Of a DNA stretch of 64,000 nucleotides, positions 1-9,115 are shown in pieces (the first letter of the stretch is position 1; each line of letters begins with the position of its first letter). Under the pieces are notes generated by a model. The model did not search any database. It saw only the letters and a program-made list of their open reading frames with translations, and was not told the DNA's origin. A program made the position numbers and the translations under genes. Origin of the DNA: Paraprevotella sp. (GTDB taxonomy: Bacteria; Bacteroidota; Bacteroidia; Bacteroidales; Bacteroidaceae); assembly GCA_017937925.1 (NCBI GenBank), contig JAGBCQ010000023.1, positions 1-64,000 of the forward strand, in the 5' to 3' direction.

Positions 1-308
1 CCGGGTTGAATAGTAATTTCTTGTGTTGTCTCAAACTTCGTAATACCGTTCTCAGTTGTTGCTATTAAATTGTTCAATGTGATGTTACCAACAGGCATTA
101 GGTCGTCTTCCGTGTACAAAATAAAATTGTCGAGCGAAAGGTTAAATGTGCCGTCCACGTTCTCTGTTACAAGGATTTCTGTCTGTTGCGGCTCAGTTGA
201 TTCGCCGTTGATAGTCACTGTCAAATCATCCGTGTAAGTGGTTGTAGTTTGTGCGAATCCGCAAAGAGCGAATGCAGCAAAAGCAATTGAGAGTAAAGTT
301 TTCTTCAT
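1..308 (-). CDS. Calycin-like secreted protein (partial, C-terminus off window)
   Basis: About 102 residues are visible before the left edge cuts the gene. The start ATG (minus strand, 306-308) opens a clear signal peptide (MKKTLLSIAFAAFALCGFAQ). A Thr-rich strand-forming stretch follows, including the pattern FNLSLDNFIL, which resembles the calycin-like beta-barrel proteins common in Bacteroides secretomes. No catalytic residues can be pointed to. It has its own promoter box at 352-359. The family call rests on recall of the N-terminal pattern only and could be wrong; that the protein is exported is well supported. Confidence 0.55.
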   Translation of the reverse strand, partial: MKKTLLSIAFAAFALCGFAQTTTTYTDDLTVTINGESTEPQQTEILVTENVDGTFNLSLDNFILYTEDDLMPVGNITLNNLIATTENGITKFETTQEITIQP

Positions 309-351
309 AAGCTTATAAATTTGATAAATGATTACATAGTTTTACTGAGTG

Positions 352-359
352 CAAAGGTA
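352..359 (-). promoter_or_regulatory. Bacteroidetes -7 box for the calycin-like gene
   Basis: The minus strand reads TACCTTTG, a perfect TAnnTTTG, 43 bases upstream of the start codon at 308. Confidence 0.6.
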
Positions 360-408
360 CGGAGAATTTTCCGATGGCGTTTTTATTTCGGTAGTTATTT
401 TGGTAGAG

Positions 409-483
409 GACTCTCCCCCGACCCTTCCGCAGAGACCCACCCCCTATCCCTTCACAGAGACCCTCCCCCGGCCCCTCCGCAAG
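409..483. repeat. Imperfect 25-bp tandem repeat, three units, C-rich
   Basis: Units are 409-433, 434-458 and 459-483. Each begins GA, has a run of C in the middle (for example CCCTCCCCCGG in unit 3) and ends with a CCTTCCGCAGA-like segment. The last unit continues into an inverted repeat, CCCCTCC (472-478) and GGAGGGG (484-490), with a 5-base loop. It lies between the 3' end of the beta-barrel gene and the promoter of the calycin-like gene. Confidence 0.75.
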
Positions 484-542
484 GGAGGGGAGAATTGAGA
501 TTGCTCCCTTTGGTTCGGAATGACGTTTGGTGTTGCTCCGTA

Positions 543-1367
543 TTAATAATAGTATGCCAATCCGATAGTGGCGTAGATGGGGAACATCTTGAAAGCGACT
601 GTTTCAAAATCGTCTTGGAACACGTCGCGAACGCCCCAGTCCAACAAGCCGAATACGTTGAGGTGCTTGGTGGCACGGAAGTCCACTCCAAACTCCACAC
701 CATACGACCAATCGTTAAGATTCTCGCTGAAATCGTAAATGGCAGGATTCTCCGATGAAATCGTTATTTTCTGTCCGGTAGGGTCGCCCTCGCGGAGATA
801 ACCGTTGAAGACGGAACCTTCAAAGTCTTTGTAGAACCATGAACTGAAATAGATACCAAGATTTAAGTTCCAACGTGCGCCAACACGGTAGGTCGCCATA
901 ACTGGGATGGTCAATCCTGCCATGCGGGTGTCGGTGATGTCGGTTCCTGTGAATCGTCCTTCAACCACATCTTCGCCCATAGTGATGGCCATGTTATAGT
1001 TTTTGACGTCTGCTCCGGTGTGCATACCTTGATAGAAGAAACGCAATCCTCCTGTCAATCCCCAACGGGTGTTGAAGTACTTGTAACCATCAACGCCGAT
1101 GCTCACACCGCCGAGAGGTTTGAACTCATTGATTTTGCGAATTTCCTTAGGGATGGGAAGCGGTGCCGTTCCACCGATGACATAACCCGCACGTACGATG
1201 AAACCTCTGTCGCCCTCGCGTGTAGGTCCCCATTTTTCGTAACGCTCAGTGCGGTCACTGCGTTTGTTGGCGAGGAACTTCTCGAAGTCCGTCGCATTCT
1301 CTGTTTGTTGTGCCTTAACAATCAGTGAGGCAAACAATAAAGGTAGGATATAGATGATTCTTTTCAT
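543..1367 (-). CDS. Outer-membrane beta-barrel protein
   Basis: A 274-residue protein with a signal peptide (residues 1-19, ending IVKAQ). It has alternating hydrophobic/aromatic strands and a C-terminus ending LAYYY, as expected for a barrel inserted by the BAM machinery. It resembles the PorT/OMP_b-brl family of small Bacteroidetes barrels (Pfam OMP_b-brl_2 type), which often serve structural or transport-accessory roles. It lies 21 bases behind the PCMD lipoprotein gene on the same strand, so the two are probably cotranscribed from the promoter at 2592-2599. No enzymatic motif was seen; the specific function is unknown. Confidence 0.75.
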   Translation of the reverse strand: MKRIIYILPLLFASLIVKAQQTENATDFEKFLANKRSDRTERYEKWGPTREGDRGFIVRAGYVIGGTAPLPIPKEIRKINEFKPLGGVSIGVDGYKYFNTRWGLTGGLRFFYQGMHTGADVKNYNMAITMGEDVVEGRFTGTDITDTRMAGLTIPVMATYRVGARWNLNLGIYFSSWFYKDFEGSVFNGYLREGDPTGQKITISSENPAIYDFSENLNDWSYGVEFGVDFRATKHLNVFGLLDWGVRDVFQDDFETVAFKMFPIYATIGLAYYY

Positions 1368-1388
1368 GTTCGTCAGTGTGTTTATGAT

Positions 1389-2561
1389 TTATTCCCAGAT
1401 TACTTTTACCTCGTCCACGTAAAGCGTACTACCCGGTGCGCCACAGAAAGTAGCACCTTCGATGCTGGACGTGAAGACAACAGTCAGGTTGTATCCGTAT
1501 GTGTCAAGGGTGTTCTTGTCCATATCGTTAAGATAATCGTAGGGAATGCTAAAGTAATGCCATTCGCCCAAGCCGTGACGGACGGTCTCGTGGTTGCGGA
1601 GGCGTGCCAATGCAACAATGTTGGGGTGTGTCAAGATGTCGTCACCTTTCAGAATGACAGCATTACCGTTTTCGTCCGTGTTCTTGTAGAATACAGAGTA
1701 GAGGTCCGGTTCGTCCACGCGTCCTACCACTTCTTTGCCTTTCTTGTCCTGGAATCTGTTGCCCGGAACGAATTGGTAATATCCCTCAAAGCGTACCGGT
1801 TTCTTATTGAACGGTTTGCCGAAGCGAGTCGCTTTCATGGCGTCCTTTAATGCGTTACTTACGTCGAATGTGCCGATGAACAGATTGCCGGCTGCAATAC
1901 GCATATTAACCATCGCACCGAATGCACCGGTTTCTCGTGTCTCTAACTTTACTGCGTTGCCGCTCACTGTGGCGAACTCGGCAGGAGTGACAGGTATGGT
2001 AGGGTATTCGCTGATTTCGGCAGAAGACTTACTGATTTTGTAACCGGGATTACCGCTAGCCCATTGGTAGTTGACAAATCCGTCGTCCAATACTTCAAAC
2101 CAATTGTAGTATTTAGGATTATTGGACTCTTCCAATTCGAAGTTTTCAAAGCAAAGAGTGGTTTCTATCGGTTCAACAGGAATAAATTGTACGTAATAGT
2201 TTCTGCTCCATTGCTTGTCTTCGGATGTTACGGTATAAGTAACTCTCTTTCTCTCGCTGAAGTCTTGTATGCTTCCATTCTGCGGGAAGATGGTAGCCCC
2301 TTTGGTAATAGCGAATTCAAGTGAAACTTCCTTGAGAAGATTGTCGTTGTTAAAATCTGCCGGAAGACGGAAAACAATTACCGAATCGGAAGATGCAATT
2401 TCTTTTTGACATTCTGTTGTGCTGTAAACCAGCGCTTCCTTGTTCTCGTTGGTGATTTTTGCCAACTCAATGTCGCACTCGCTGTTCATGGGCTCGTTCT
2501 GAATACAAGAGCCGAACATCACGCAAGAAAAAAGAAGGAGTCCTGAAAAAATCTTTTTCAT
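1389..2561 (-). CDS. PCMD-domain lipoprotein
   Basis: A 390-residue lipoprotein. The lipobox MFGSC gives lipidation at Cys19, followed by polar residues. Residues about 30-135 form an Ig-like/DUF4988-style N-terminal region, and residues about 136-390 match the PCMD (putative carbohydrate metabolism) domain, a jelly-roll fold ending in LYVDEVKVIWE. In this phylum such proteins usually sit on the cell surface or in the periplasm with a barrel partner; here the barrel gene follows by 21 bases, which suggests a two-protein envelope unit. The substrate is unknown. The start fits the signal peptide and the -7 box 31 bases upstream. Confidence 0.75.
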   Translation of the reverse strand: MKKIFSGLLLFSCVMFGSCIQNEPMNSECDIELAKITNENKEALVYSTTECQKEIASSDSVIVFRLPADFNNDNLLKEVSLEFAITKGATIFPQNGSIQDFSERKRVTYTVTSEDKQWSRNYYVQFIPVEPIETTLCFENFELEESNNPKYYNWFEVLDDGFVNYQWASGNPGYKISKSSAEISEYPTIPVTPAEFATVSGNAVKLETRETGAFGAMVNMRIAAGNLFIGTFDVSNALKDAMKATRFGKPFNKKPVRFEGYYQFVPGNRFQDKKGKEVVGRVDEPDLYSVFYKNTDENGNAVILKGDDILTHPNIVALARLRNHETVRHGLGEWHYFSIPYDYLNDMDKNTLDTYGYNLTVVFTSSIEGATFCGAPGSTLYVDEVKVIWE

Positions 2562-2591
2562 AAAAAATAGGAACTTTAGTTAAATCGGGCG

Positions 2592-2599
2592 CAAAGATA
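2592..2599 (-). promoter_or_regulatory. -7 box for the PCMD lipoprotein/barrel operon
   Basis: The minus strand reads TATCTTTG, 31 bases upstream of the lipoprotein start. Confidence 0.65.
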
Positions 2600-2791
2600 G
2601 TGAAAAATAAGCAACTAAATAAGAATATCGGTACAAAGAATGTCTTACCGTTATTTCAAGAGGTTTGCCAAGTTGTGAAGAGAGGTGCGCTGTAACCGAT
2701 GGAATGGGGAGATTCTGAGGGGGCGCGAGTTATTAACATTTTGTTGAAAATTATTTTATTATAATAAGGTGGAAGAACGTTTGAAATTTCG

Positions 2792-2799
2792 TATCTTTG
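2792..2799 (+). promoter_or_regulatory. -7 box at the head of the dcw cluster
   Basis: TATCTTTG ends 21 bases before the rsmH ATG at 2821. A transcript from here would exclude the in-frame upstream TTG at 2797, which supports the ATG at 2821. Confidence 0.7.
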
Positions 2800-2820
2800 A
2801 CCGACAAATCACTAAAGTTT

Positions 2821-3729
2821 ATGGAAGAGGCGGTGTATCATGTCCCCGTGCTGTTGAATGAATGTGTGGACGGTTTGTGTATAGACCCTGATGGGGTGTA
2901 TGCGGACGTGACATTTGGTGGTGGCGGACACAGTAAGGCTATCGTAAGTAAATTGGGCGAGAAGGGTCATTTGTACAGCTTCGATCAGGACGCAGACGCT
3001 GAGCGGAATGCCTTGGACGACGAACGTTTTACGTTTGTGCGTAGCAACTTTCGGTATCTGAAAAACTGGATGCGCTATTATGGCGTCGAGCAGTTGGATG
3101 GGTTGTTGGCGGACTTGGGAGTTTCCAGTCATCATTTTGATGATAGTGCGCGAGGTTTCTCTTTCCGCTTCGAAGGCAAATTGGATATGAGAATGAACCA
3201 GCGGGCGCAATTAACGGCGGCGGATGTGTTAAATAATTATTCCGATGATAGATTGGCAGATATTTTCTATCTATATGGAGAGATACGCAATGCTCGGAAG
3301 TTGGCGTCGCTGATAGTGAAAGCCCGAGCGCAAGCGAGGATAGAAACGATAGAGGATTTTATGACGGTCATCAAGCCTCTGTTTGGTCGCGAGCGCGAGA
3401 AGAAAGAATTGGCGAAGGTGTTTCAAGCGCTACGCATTGAAGTGAATCAGGAAATGGAGGCGCTGAAAGAAATGTTGACGGCAGCAGCCGAGCTGATTCG
3501 ACCGGGTGGCAGATTGGTGGTGCTGACCTATCACTCATTGGAGGATAGAATGGTAAAGAACCTGATAAAGACCGGCAATGTGGAGGGCAAGATGGAGCAA
3601 GACTTCTTTGGGAATATCAACTGTCCCCTTAGGGCGGTCAACAATAAAGTGATTGTAGCCAGCGAGGAGGAGCAAAGCAGGAATCCTCGCAGCAGAAGTG
3701 CAAAATTACGTGTGGCAGAAAAGAAATAA
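2821..3729 (+). CDS. rsmH: 16S rRNA m4C1402 methyltransferase RsmH (MraW)
   Basis: A 302-residue SAM-dependent methyltransferase that N4-methylates C1402 in the ribosomal P site. Visible motifs are the N-terminal YHVPVLLNECVDGL, the SAM loop DVTFGGGGHS, LLADLGVSSHHFD, and the C-terminal LTYHSLEDRMVK with a basic end. Length matches the family. The reading frame extends upstream to a TTG at 2797, but that codon lies in the predicted promoter, so ATG 2821 is chosen. First gene of the dcw run, 9 bases ahead of the FtsL-like gene. mraZ, the usual upstream neighbour, is not present here. Confidence 0.95.
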   Translation: MEEAVYHVPVLLNECVDGLCIDPDGVYADVTFGGGGHSKAIVSKLGEKGHLYSFDQDADAERNALDDERFTFVRSNFRYLKNWMRYYGVEQLDGLLADLGVSSHHFDDSARGFSFRFEGKLDMRMNQRAQLTAADVLNNYSDDRLADIFYLYGEIRNARKLASLIVKARAQARIETIEDFMTVIKPLFGREREKKELAKVFQALRIEVNQEMEALKEMLTAAAELIRPGGRLVVLTYHSLEDRMVKNLIKTGNVEGKMEQDFFGNINCPLRAVNNKVIVASEEEQSRNPRSRSAKLRVAEKK

Positions 3730-3738
3730 ACATAGGCA

Positions 3739-4212
3739 ATGAAGGAGCAAGACGAATTAAAACCTATCGAACAAGCTGCGGATGAAGTGGTAGAACTTCA
3801 GGCATCAATGGACGAAAAGCATACGGAAGGGGGACTGTCGCCCATAGAAGCCCTTACGGAGAATGAGGGCGTAGAGGAACGAACCAATGTCTCTCTGAAA
3901 GAAATTTTGGGTGGGGATATTTTGGCGACAGGTTGGTTGAGTCGTCAGATGGGATTGTTGTTGCTATGTGCATTCTTTGCCATTGTTTACATCACGAACC
4001 GTTATTCTGCTGAGCAAGAAATGATAGAGCTAGAAAGATTAAAGACGGAGTTGGAGGAAGTGAAATACCGTGCTTTGACACGCTCGGGCGAGTTGACAGT
4101 CAAGTCGCGTCAGAGTCAGATAGAACAAAGTCTGTCGCAAACATCCGACAGTTTGTTGAGCATACCTAAAGAACCGCCTTTCATCATAAATCTAAAGGAG
4201 GGTGAAGAATGA
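3739..4212 (+). CDS. ftsL: FtsL-like divisome protein
   Basis: A 157-residue bitopic membrane protein. A charged cytoplasmic N-terminus of about 70 residues is followed by one transmembrane helix (about 71-88, MGLLLLCAFFAIVYI). A heptad-rich coiled coil follows (about 90-130, MIELERLKTELEEVKYRAL), then a short tail. This topology, and the position between rsmH and ftsI, identify it as FtsL, a scaffold that with FtsB and FtsQ activates FtsWI. Sequence identity is not diagnostic in this family, so the call rests on topology and synteny. The long acidic N-terminal arm resembles Bacteroidetes FtsL proteins. Its stop overlaps the ftsI start by 4 bases (ATGA), which indicates translational coupling. 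Confidence 0.8.
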   Translation: MKEQDELKPIEQAADEVVELQASMDEKHTEGGLSPIEALTENEGVEERTNVSLKEILGGDILATGWLSRQMGLLLLCAFFAIVYITNRYSAEQEMIELERLKTELEEVKYRALTRSGELTVKSRQSQIEQSLSQTSDSLLSIPKEPPFIINLKEGEE

Positions 4213-6359
4213 ATTTTGACAACAAAAAGATAATGCCCCGTTTTAAAGTGCTGGTGATTGTAATGGCACTTTTCGGTTTGTATATATTGGGAAACGCAGC
4301 TTACTTGATGTTTGCCGAGAGAGATTATTGGACAGAAGTCAGCAAAAAGTTCGTGAAAGAGAATGTGCCAATTCCTGCCAAACGTGGTAATGTGTTCTCT
4401 GCGGATGGGCAACTCATGGCGAGTACGTTGCCGGAGTACAAAATATTTATGGACTTTGTGGCATACGACAGGAATCCGGAAGAACGTGCCAAGTTGCAAC
4501 ATTGGCGTGATACGATGTTGCTGAATAACATTGACTCCATTGCCGTAGGGTTGAACAAGATTTTCCCCGATAAGAGTGCGAAAGAGTTTAAAGCTCACTT
4601 GTTGAAAGGAAAGAAACATAAGAGGCGTAATTGGCTGGTCTATCCGAAACGCATTTCGTATATCCAGTATAAAGAATGTAAGAAGTTACCGTTATTCAAG
4701 GAGCGACCGTTCAAGGGCGGATTTTATTATGAGGAATTTAAGTTGCGTAAGAAGCCATACGGCTCGTTGGCGACACGAACACTCGGTGACTTATACGCAG
4801 GAAAAGATTCTGCCAAGAATGGCTTGGAACTGGCGTTTGATACTGTGTTGAGAGGAAAGCCGGGTATATCACACCGCTCTAAGGTGCGCAACAAGTGGTT
4901 GGATATCGTGGATGTTCAACCGGAAGATGGTTGCGATGTGATAGCTACCATTGATGTGGCTATGCAGGACGCTGCGGAAAAAGCGCTCGTCAGACAGCTG
5001 AAGAATATCGGTGCCGATGTTGGTGTCGTGGTGTTGATGGAAGTTGCAACGGGCGACGTGAAAGCCATTGTCAATATGAAAAAAGGCGACGATGGCGAAT
5101 ATTATGAGGTAATGAATAATGCCATTGCGGACTTGATGGAGCCGGGCTCGACATTTAAGACGGCATCAATCATGGTGGCATTGGAAGATGGCAAGATTAC
5201 GAAGAATGATTTTATAGAGACCGGTAATGGGCAGTGGCCGATGCATGGCAGAGTGATGAAAGACCATAACTGGCATCGTGGAGGTTATGGTACGATAAGT
5301 GTTCCGGAGGTGTTGATGTATTCTTCCAATGTCGGAGTGAGCCGTATTATTGATGAGAATTATACGGATTGTCCCGAAAAATACGTAGAGGGATTGTATC
5401 GGATGGGCGTGGGTATGCCTTTGGACCTACCTTTGGCGGGAAGTGCCAATCCGCGCGTAAAGCACCCGATAAAGAATAAGAATTTGTGGTGGAAAACGTC
5501 GTTGGCATGGATGAGTATCGGTTATGAGACTCAGTTGCCTCCTATTGCGACCTTGACATTCTATAATGCAATCGCTAATGACGGCAAAATGGTGAAACCG
5601 CGTTTTGTGACCGCAGTAAAGAAAAATGGCGAAGTGCTTTATGAATATCCGGTAGAGGTATTGAAAGAGCGCATCTGTTCTCCGAGTACGTTGGCAGACA
5701 TCCGGGAGATATTGGAGATGGTGGTGAGTAAAGGGTTAGGCAAGAAAGCCGGATGCAAGGACTTTAAAGTTTCCGGAAAGACAGGTACCGCTCAGGTGGC
5801 ACAAAAAGGAGGAGGCTATAAGTCCGGACGCACGAAATACCTTATCAGTTTCTGCGGATTTTATCCGTCCGAGCAACCCAAGTACAGTTGTATTGTAGCC
5901 ATTCAGAAGACAGGACTACCCGCATCAGGAGGAGGTCATTGTGGTCCGGTGTTCAGCGAGATAGCACAAAGCGTTATGGCAAAGGGCGTGTATCGTGATG
6001 TCAGCGAGGCTTCCGACAGTACGTCGGTATTCGTTCCCGATGTCCTTTATGGTAACATGAATGCAGCGCAGTACGTTCTTGAAGAATTGGACATACCTTA
6101 TCGTTCCAATCAAGATGAGTCGTCTTCAGTGTGGGGTGTAACAGAAAATAATGGTAATGCCGTAAAATTTACGGTTGATGACACACCGATGGATGTTGTC
6201 CCCGATGTGAGAGGCATGGGAGCAAAAGATGCAGTATATGCGCTTGAGAGCAGAGGATTGAAAGTGACACTGGAAGGAATGGGGAAGGTAGTAGGACAAA
6301 GTATTGCTCCTGATAGTGATTTCCAGGAAGGAGAAACGATACACATCAGATTAAAATGA
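4209..6359 (+). CDS. ftsI: Septal transpeptidase FtsI/PBP3 with PASTA domain
   Basis: A 716-residue class B penicillin-binding protein that crosslinks septal peptidoglycan. One N-terminal membrane helix (about 13-33) is followed by the PBP dimerisation domain (IPAKRGNVFSADG). The transpeptidase domain has the three active-site motifs S314-TF-K317, S372-S-N374 and K524-T-G526. A C-terminal PASTA domain (about 660-716, VVPDVRGMGAKDAVYAL) follows. The PASTA domain makes it longer than the E. coli enzyme but normal for this phylum. It overlaps ftsL by 4 bases and is followed by murE after 17 bases. Confidence 0.96.
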   Translation: MNFDNKKIMPRFKVLVIVMALFGLYILGNAAYLMFAERDYWTEVSKKFVKENVPIPAKRGNVFSADGQLMASTLPEYKIFMDFVAYDRNPEERAKLQHWRDTMLLNNIDSIAVGLNKIFPDKSAKEFKAHLLKGKKHKRRNWLVYPKRISYIQYKECKKLPLFKERPFKGGFYYEEFKLRKKPYGSLATRTLGDLYAGKDSAKNGLELAFDTVLRGKPGISHRSKVRNKWLDIVDVQPEDGCDVIATIDVAMQDAAEKALVRQLKNIGADVGVVVLMEVATGDVKAIVNMKKGDDGEYYEVMNNAIADLMEPGSTFKTASIMVALEDGKITKNDFIETGNGQWPMHGRVMKDHNWHRGGYGTISVPEVLMYSSNVGVSRIIDENYTDCPEKYVEGLYRMGVGMPLDLPLAGSANPRVKHPIKNKNLWWKTSLAWMSIGYETQLPPIATLTFYNAIANDGKMVKPRFVTAVKKNGEVLYEYPVEVLKERICSPSTLADIREILEMVVSKGLGKKAGCKDFKVSGKTGTAQVAQKGGGYKSGRTKYLISFCGFYPSEQPKYSCIVAIQKTGLPASGGGHCGPVFSEIAQSVMAKGVYRDVSEASDSTSVFVPDVLYGNMNAAQYVLEELDIPYRSNQDESSSVWGVTENNGNAVKFTVDDTPMDVVPDVRGMGAKDAVYALESRGLKVTLEGMGKVVGQSIAPDSDFQEGETIHIRLK

Positions 6360-6376
6360 TAAAGAGATAAGACGTT

Positions 6377-7828
6377 ATGAGATTAGAAAATCTTTTGAGG
6401 GATATATGCAAGGTGACGGTTATCGGTGATGAGAACAAGGAAATTACCGGTGTAAATATTGACTCCCGACAGGTGCAAGAAGGACATTTGTTTATTGCCG
6501 TAAAAGGAACGCAAACCGATGGACATTCGTATATCAATAAGGCTATAGAGAATGGCGCTGTCGCAGTTGTATGTCAGACATTACCGGAAGAGCGACATGA
6601 TGGTGTCACCTACGTGCAGGTAGAAGATTCCGAGCAGATAGTAGGACCTATAGCTACAACCTTTTATGGCAATCCGACGTCCAAGTTGCGCTTAGTAGGA
6701 GTGACCGGAACGAATGGAAAAACAACCATTGCCACCTTATTATATAAGATGTTCCGTATTTTCGGGTATAAATGCGGACTGTGTTCAACCGTATGTAACT
6801 ATATCAATGATGAACCGCTACCGACGGATCACACAACGCCTGACCCCATTACGTTGAACCGTTTGTTAGGACGTATGGCGGACGAGGGATGTGAATATGC
6901 TTTTATGGAAGTCAGTTCACATTCAGTGGCGCAACACCGTATTGGCGGTTTGAAGTTCGCAGGTGGAATCTTTACGAATCTGACACGTGACCATTTGGAC
7001 TATCACAAAACATTTGAGAATTATCGTGATGCCAAGAAAGCGTTCTTTGACGCTTTGCCCAAAGATGCTTTTGCAGTAACGAACGTAGACGACAAGAATG
7101 GTAAAGTGATGACGCAGAATACAAAAGCTGATATTAAAACCTATTCTCTACGTTCCGCTGCCGATTTTAAAGCAAAGGTATTGGAGGAGTCTTTTGAGGG
7201 AATGTGTTTGGATATCAATGGTAAGGAAGTGAGTGTGTCATTTATCGGGCGGTTTAATGTATCTAACCTTTTGGCTGTTTACAGTGCCGCCATCGCAATG
7301 GGGCGTCAACCCGAAGAGGTATTGGTGGCAATTAGTATGTTGCGTCCCGTTAACGGACGTTTCGAAACCATCCGTTCTGAGGAAGGCGTCACAGCGATTG
7401 TGGATTATGCTCATACACCCGACGCATTGGTGAATGTTTTGACAACCATCAACGAAATACTTAAAGGGCGCGGTGAGGTAATAACAGTTTGCGGCGCCGG
7501 AGGAAATCGGGATAAAGGAAAGCGCCCATTGATGGCACAAGAGGCAGTAAAGCATAGTGACAGAGTGATTATAACGAGTGACAATCCGCGTTTTGAAGAA
7601 CCGCAAGATATTATCAACGATATGTTGTCGGGCTTGGATAAGACACAGATGCGCAAGGTGGTGGCAGTGGTAGATCGTAAAGAAGCCATCCGTACAGCAT
7701 GTATGATGGCGCGTCCCGGTGATGCTGTCTTGGTTGCAGGTAAGGGGCATGAGGATTATCAAGACATCAAGGGCGTTAAGTTTCATTTTGATGACCATGA
7801 AGTGATAAGAGAAATTTTTGGAATGTAA
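6377..7828 (+). CDS. murE: UDP-MurNAc-L-Ala-D-Glu:meso-diaminopimelate ligase MurE
   Basis: A 483-residue cytoplasmic Mur ligase adding the third amino acid of the peptidoglycan stem. The ATP loop is [12 protein letters not shown]. The substrate-selecting motif is D402-N-P-R405, the signature of meso-diaminopimelate-adding enzymes (lysine-adding MurE differs here), so the wall is predicted to be A1-gamma type. All three Mur domains are present and the length is typical. It sits between ftsI and mraY, with 12 bases to mraY. Confidence 0.96.
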   Translation: MRLENLLRDICKVTVIGDENKEITGVNIDSRQVQEGHLFIAVKGTQTDGHSYINKAIENGAVAVVCQTLPEERHDGVTYVQVEDSEQIVGPIATTFYGNPTSKLRLVGVTGTNGKTTIATLLYKMFRIFGYKCGLCSTVCNYINDEPLPTDHTTPDPITLNRLLGRMADEGCEYAFMEVSSHSVAQHRIGGLKFAGGIFTNLTRDHLDYHKTFENYRDAKKAFFDALPKDAFAVTNVDDKNGKVMTQNTKADIKTYSLRSAADFKAKVLEESFEGMCLDINGKEVSVSFIGRFNVSNLLAVYSAAIAMGRQPEEVLVAISMLRPVNGRFETIRSEEGVTAIVDYAHTPDALVNVLTTINEILKGRGEVITVCGAGGNRDKGKRPLMAQEAVKHSDRVIITSDNPRFEEPQDIINDMLSGLDKTQMRKVVAVVDRKEAIRTACMMARPGDAVLVAGKGHEDYQDIKGVKFHFDDHEVIREIFGM

Positions 7829-7840
7829 TTCAGTAAGAAT

Positions 7841-9106
7841 ATGTTATACTATCTTTTTAGGTTTTTAGGAGAGTATGGCGTGAGCGGTGCGCACATGTGG
7901 AGTTATATCTCGTTCCGTTCATTGTTGACGTTGATACTTTCGTTGGTGATTTCCGTTTGGTTCGGTCAGCATTTTATCAATTGGATGAAGCGTCATAATG
8001 TGAGTGAGGCGCAGCGCGATGCGAGTATCGATCCGTATGGTGTGGAGAAGAAGGGTGTACCGACGATGGGTGGTGTAATTATAATAGTATCCATTGTTGT
8101 TTCTTGTCTTCTCTTTGGTCGATTGAGAAACATTTATATGATCCTGATGCTGATAACTACAGTGTGGTTGGGCTTCTTGGGTTTCTTGGATGATTACATC
8201 AAGATGAAAAAGAATAAGGATGGTTTGCGCCCTATCTATAAATTAGCCGGACAAGCCGTTCTTGGACTATTTGTAGGATTGACATTGTGGCTGAGTCCGG
8301 ATGCCGTGATACGTGAGAATGTGACAAGTGAGAAAGTGGGGAATACAGAGGTGGTTGTTCATAAGAGTGAAAAAGTTAAGTCCACTAAGACGACTATCCC
8401 CTTTGTAAAGAATAACAACTTGGACTATGCGGAGATAATGAGTTTTTGTGGTAAGTACAAGAATGCAGCCGGATGGTTCCTCTTTGTCGTGATGACAACG
8501 TTGGTGGTGGTGTCTGTTTCCAATGGCGCTAACCTAAATGACGGTATGGATGGTATGACGGCGGGAAACTCTGCGATAATAGGTGTGGCGTTGGGCATAT
8601 TGGCTTATGTCTCCAGCCACATTTCGTTTGCAAGTTATTTTGACATCATGTATATTCCCGGATCGGAAGAACTTGTTATCTTTATTTGTGCCTTTATCGG
8701 TGCATTGGTAGGTTTTCTGTGGTATAATGCTTATCCGGCACAAATATTCATGGGCGACACCGGCAGTCTGACAATAGGTGGAATTATCGCTGTGACAGCC
8801 ATTATCATACATAAAGAACTATTGATTCCCTTGATGTGCTTCGTTTTCTTGATGGAAAGTCTGAGCGTGATGTTGCAGGTTCGGTATGCACAATGGGGTA
8901 ACAAGCGAGGATTAAAGTTGAGAGTCTTCAAACGGGCGCCGATTCATGATGCCTTCCGTGTAAAACCGGGACAATTACCTGCTGACATGAAAGTGCTTTG
9001 TAATTGGCCTAAAGGATGTTTCTTTGAATCAAAGATAACAGTACGTTTCTGGATAATCACAATCATTCTGGCGGCGTTGACAATTATTACGTTGAAAGTT
9101 AGATAA
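7841..9106 (+). CDS. mraY: Phospho-MurNAc-pentapeptide transferase MraY
   Basis: A 421-residue polytopic membrane enzyme that makes lipid I from UDP-MurNAc-pentapeptide and undecaprenyl phosphate. Seen are the FLDDYIKMKKNKDGL metal/substrate motif, NLNDGMDGM, and FMGDTGSLTIGG, with about ten membrane helices. A charged loop of about 55 residues (after LWLSPDAV, rich in K, E, S and T) makes it roughly 60 residues longer than E. coli MraY. Such an insertion is usual in Bacteroidetes homologues as far as I recall. Followed by murD after 9 bases. Confidence 0.95.
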   Translation: MLYYLFRFLGEYGVSGAHMWSYISFRSLLTLILSLVISVWFGQHFINWMKRHNVSEAQRDASIDPYGVEKKGVPTMGGVIIIVSIVVSCLLFGRLRNIYMILMLITTVWLGFLGFLDDYIKMKKNKDGLRPIYKLAGQAVLGLFVGLTLWLSPDAVIRENVTSEKVGNTEVVVHKSEKVKSTKTTIPFVKNNNLDYAEIMSFCGKYKNAAGWFLFVVMTTLVVVSVSNGANLNDGMDGMTAGNSAIIGVALGILAYVSSHISFASYFDIMYIPGSEELVIFICAFIGALVGFLWYNAYPAQIFMGDTGSLTIGGIIAVTAIIIHKELLIPLMCFVFLMESLSVMLQVRYAQWGNKRGLKLRVFKRAPIHDAFRVKPGQLPADMKVLCNWPKGCFFESKITVRFWIITIILAALTIITLKVR

Positions 9107-9115
9107 GGAGGAAGT

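Noticed and set aside
472-490. Hairpin as a transcription terminator for the beta-barrel gene
   Set aside because: The stem is strong, but neither strand has a T run after it; it seems to be part of the repeat.
321-758. Open frame of 145 codons on the plus strand across the 25-bp repeat
   Set aside because: It runs through a C-rich tandem repeat and then antisense to the barrel gene; no coherent protein features.
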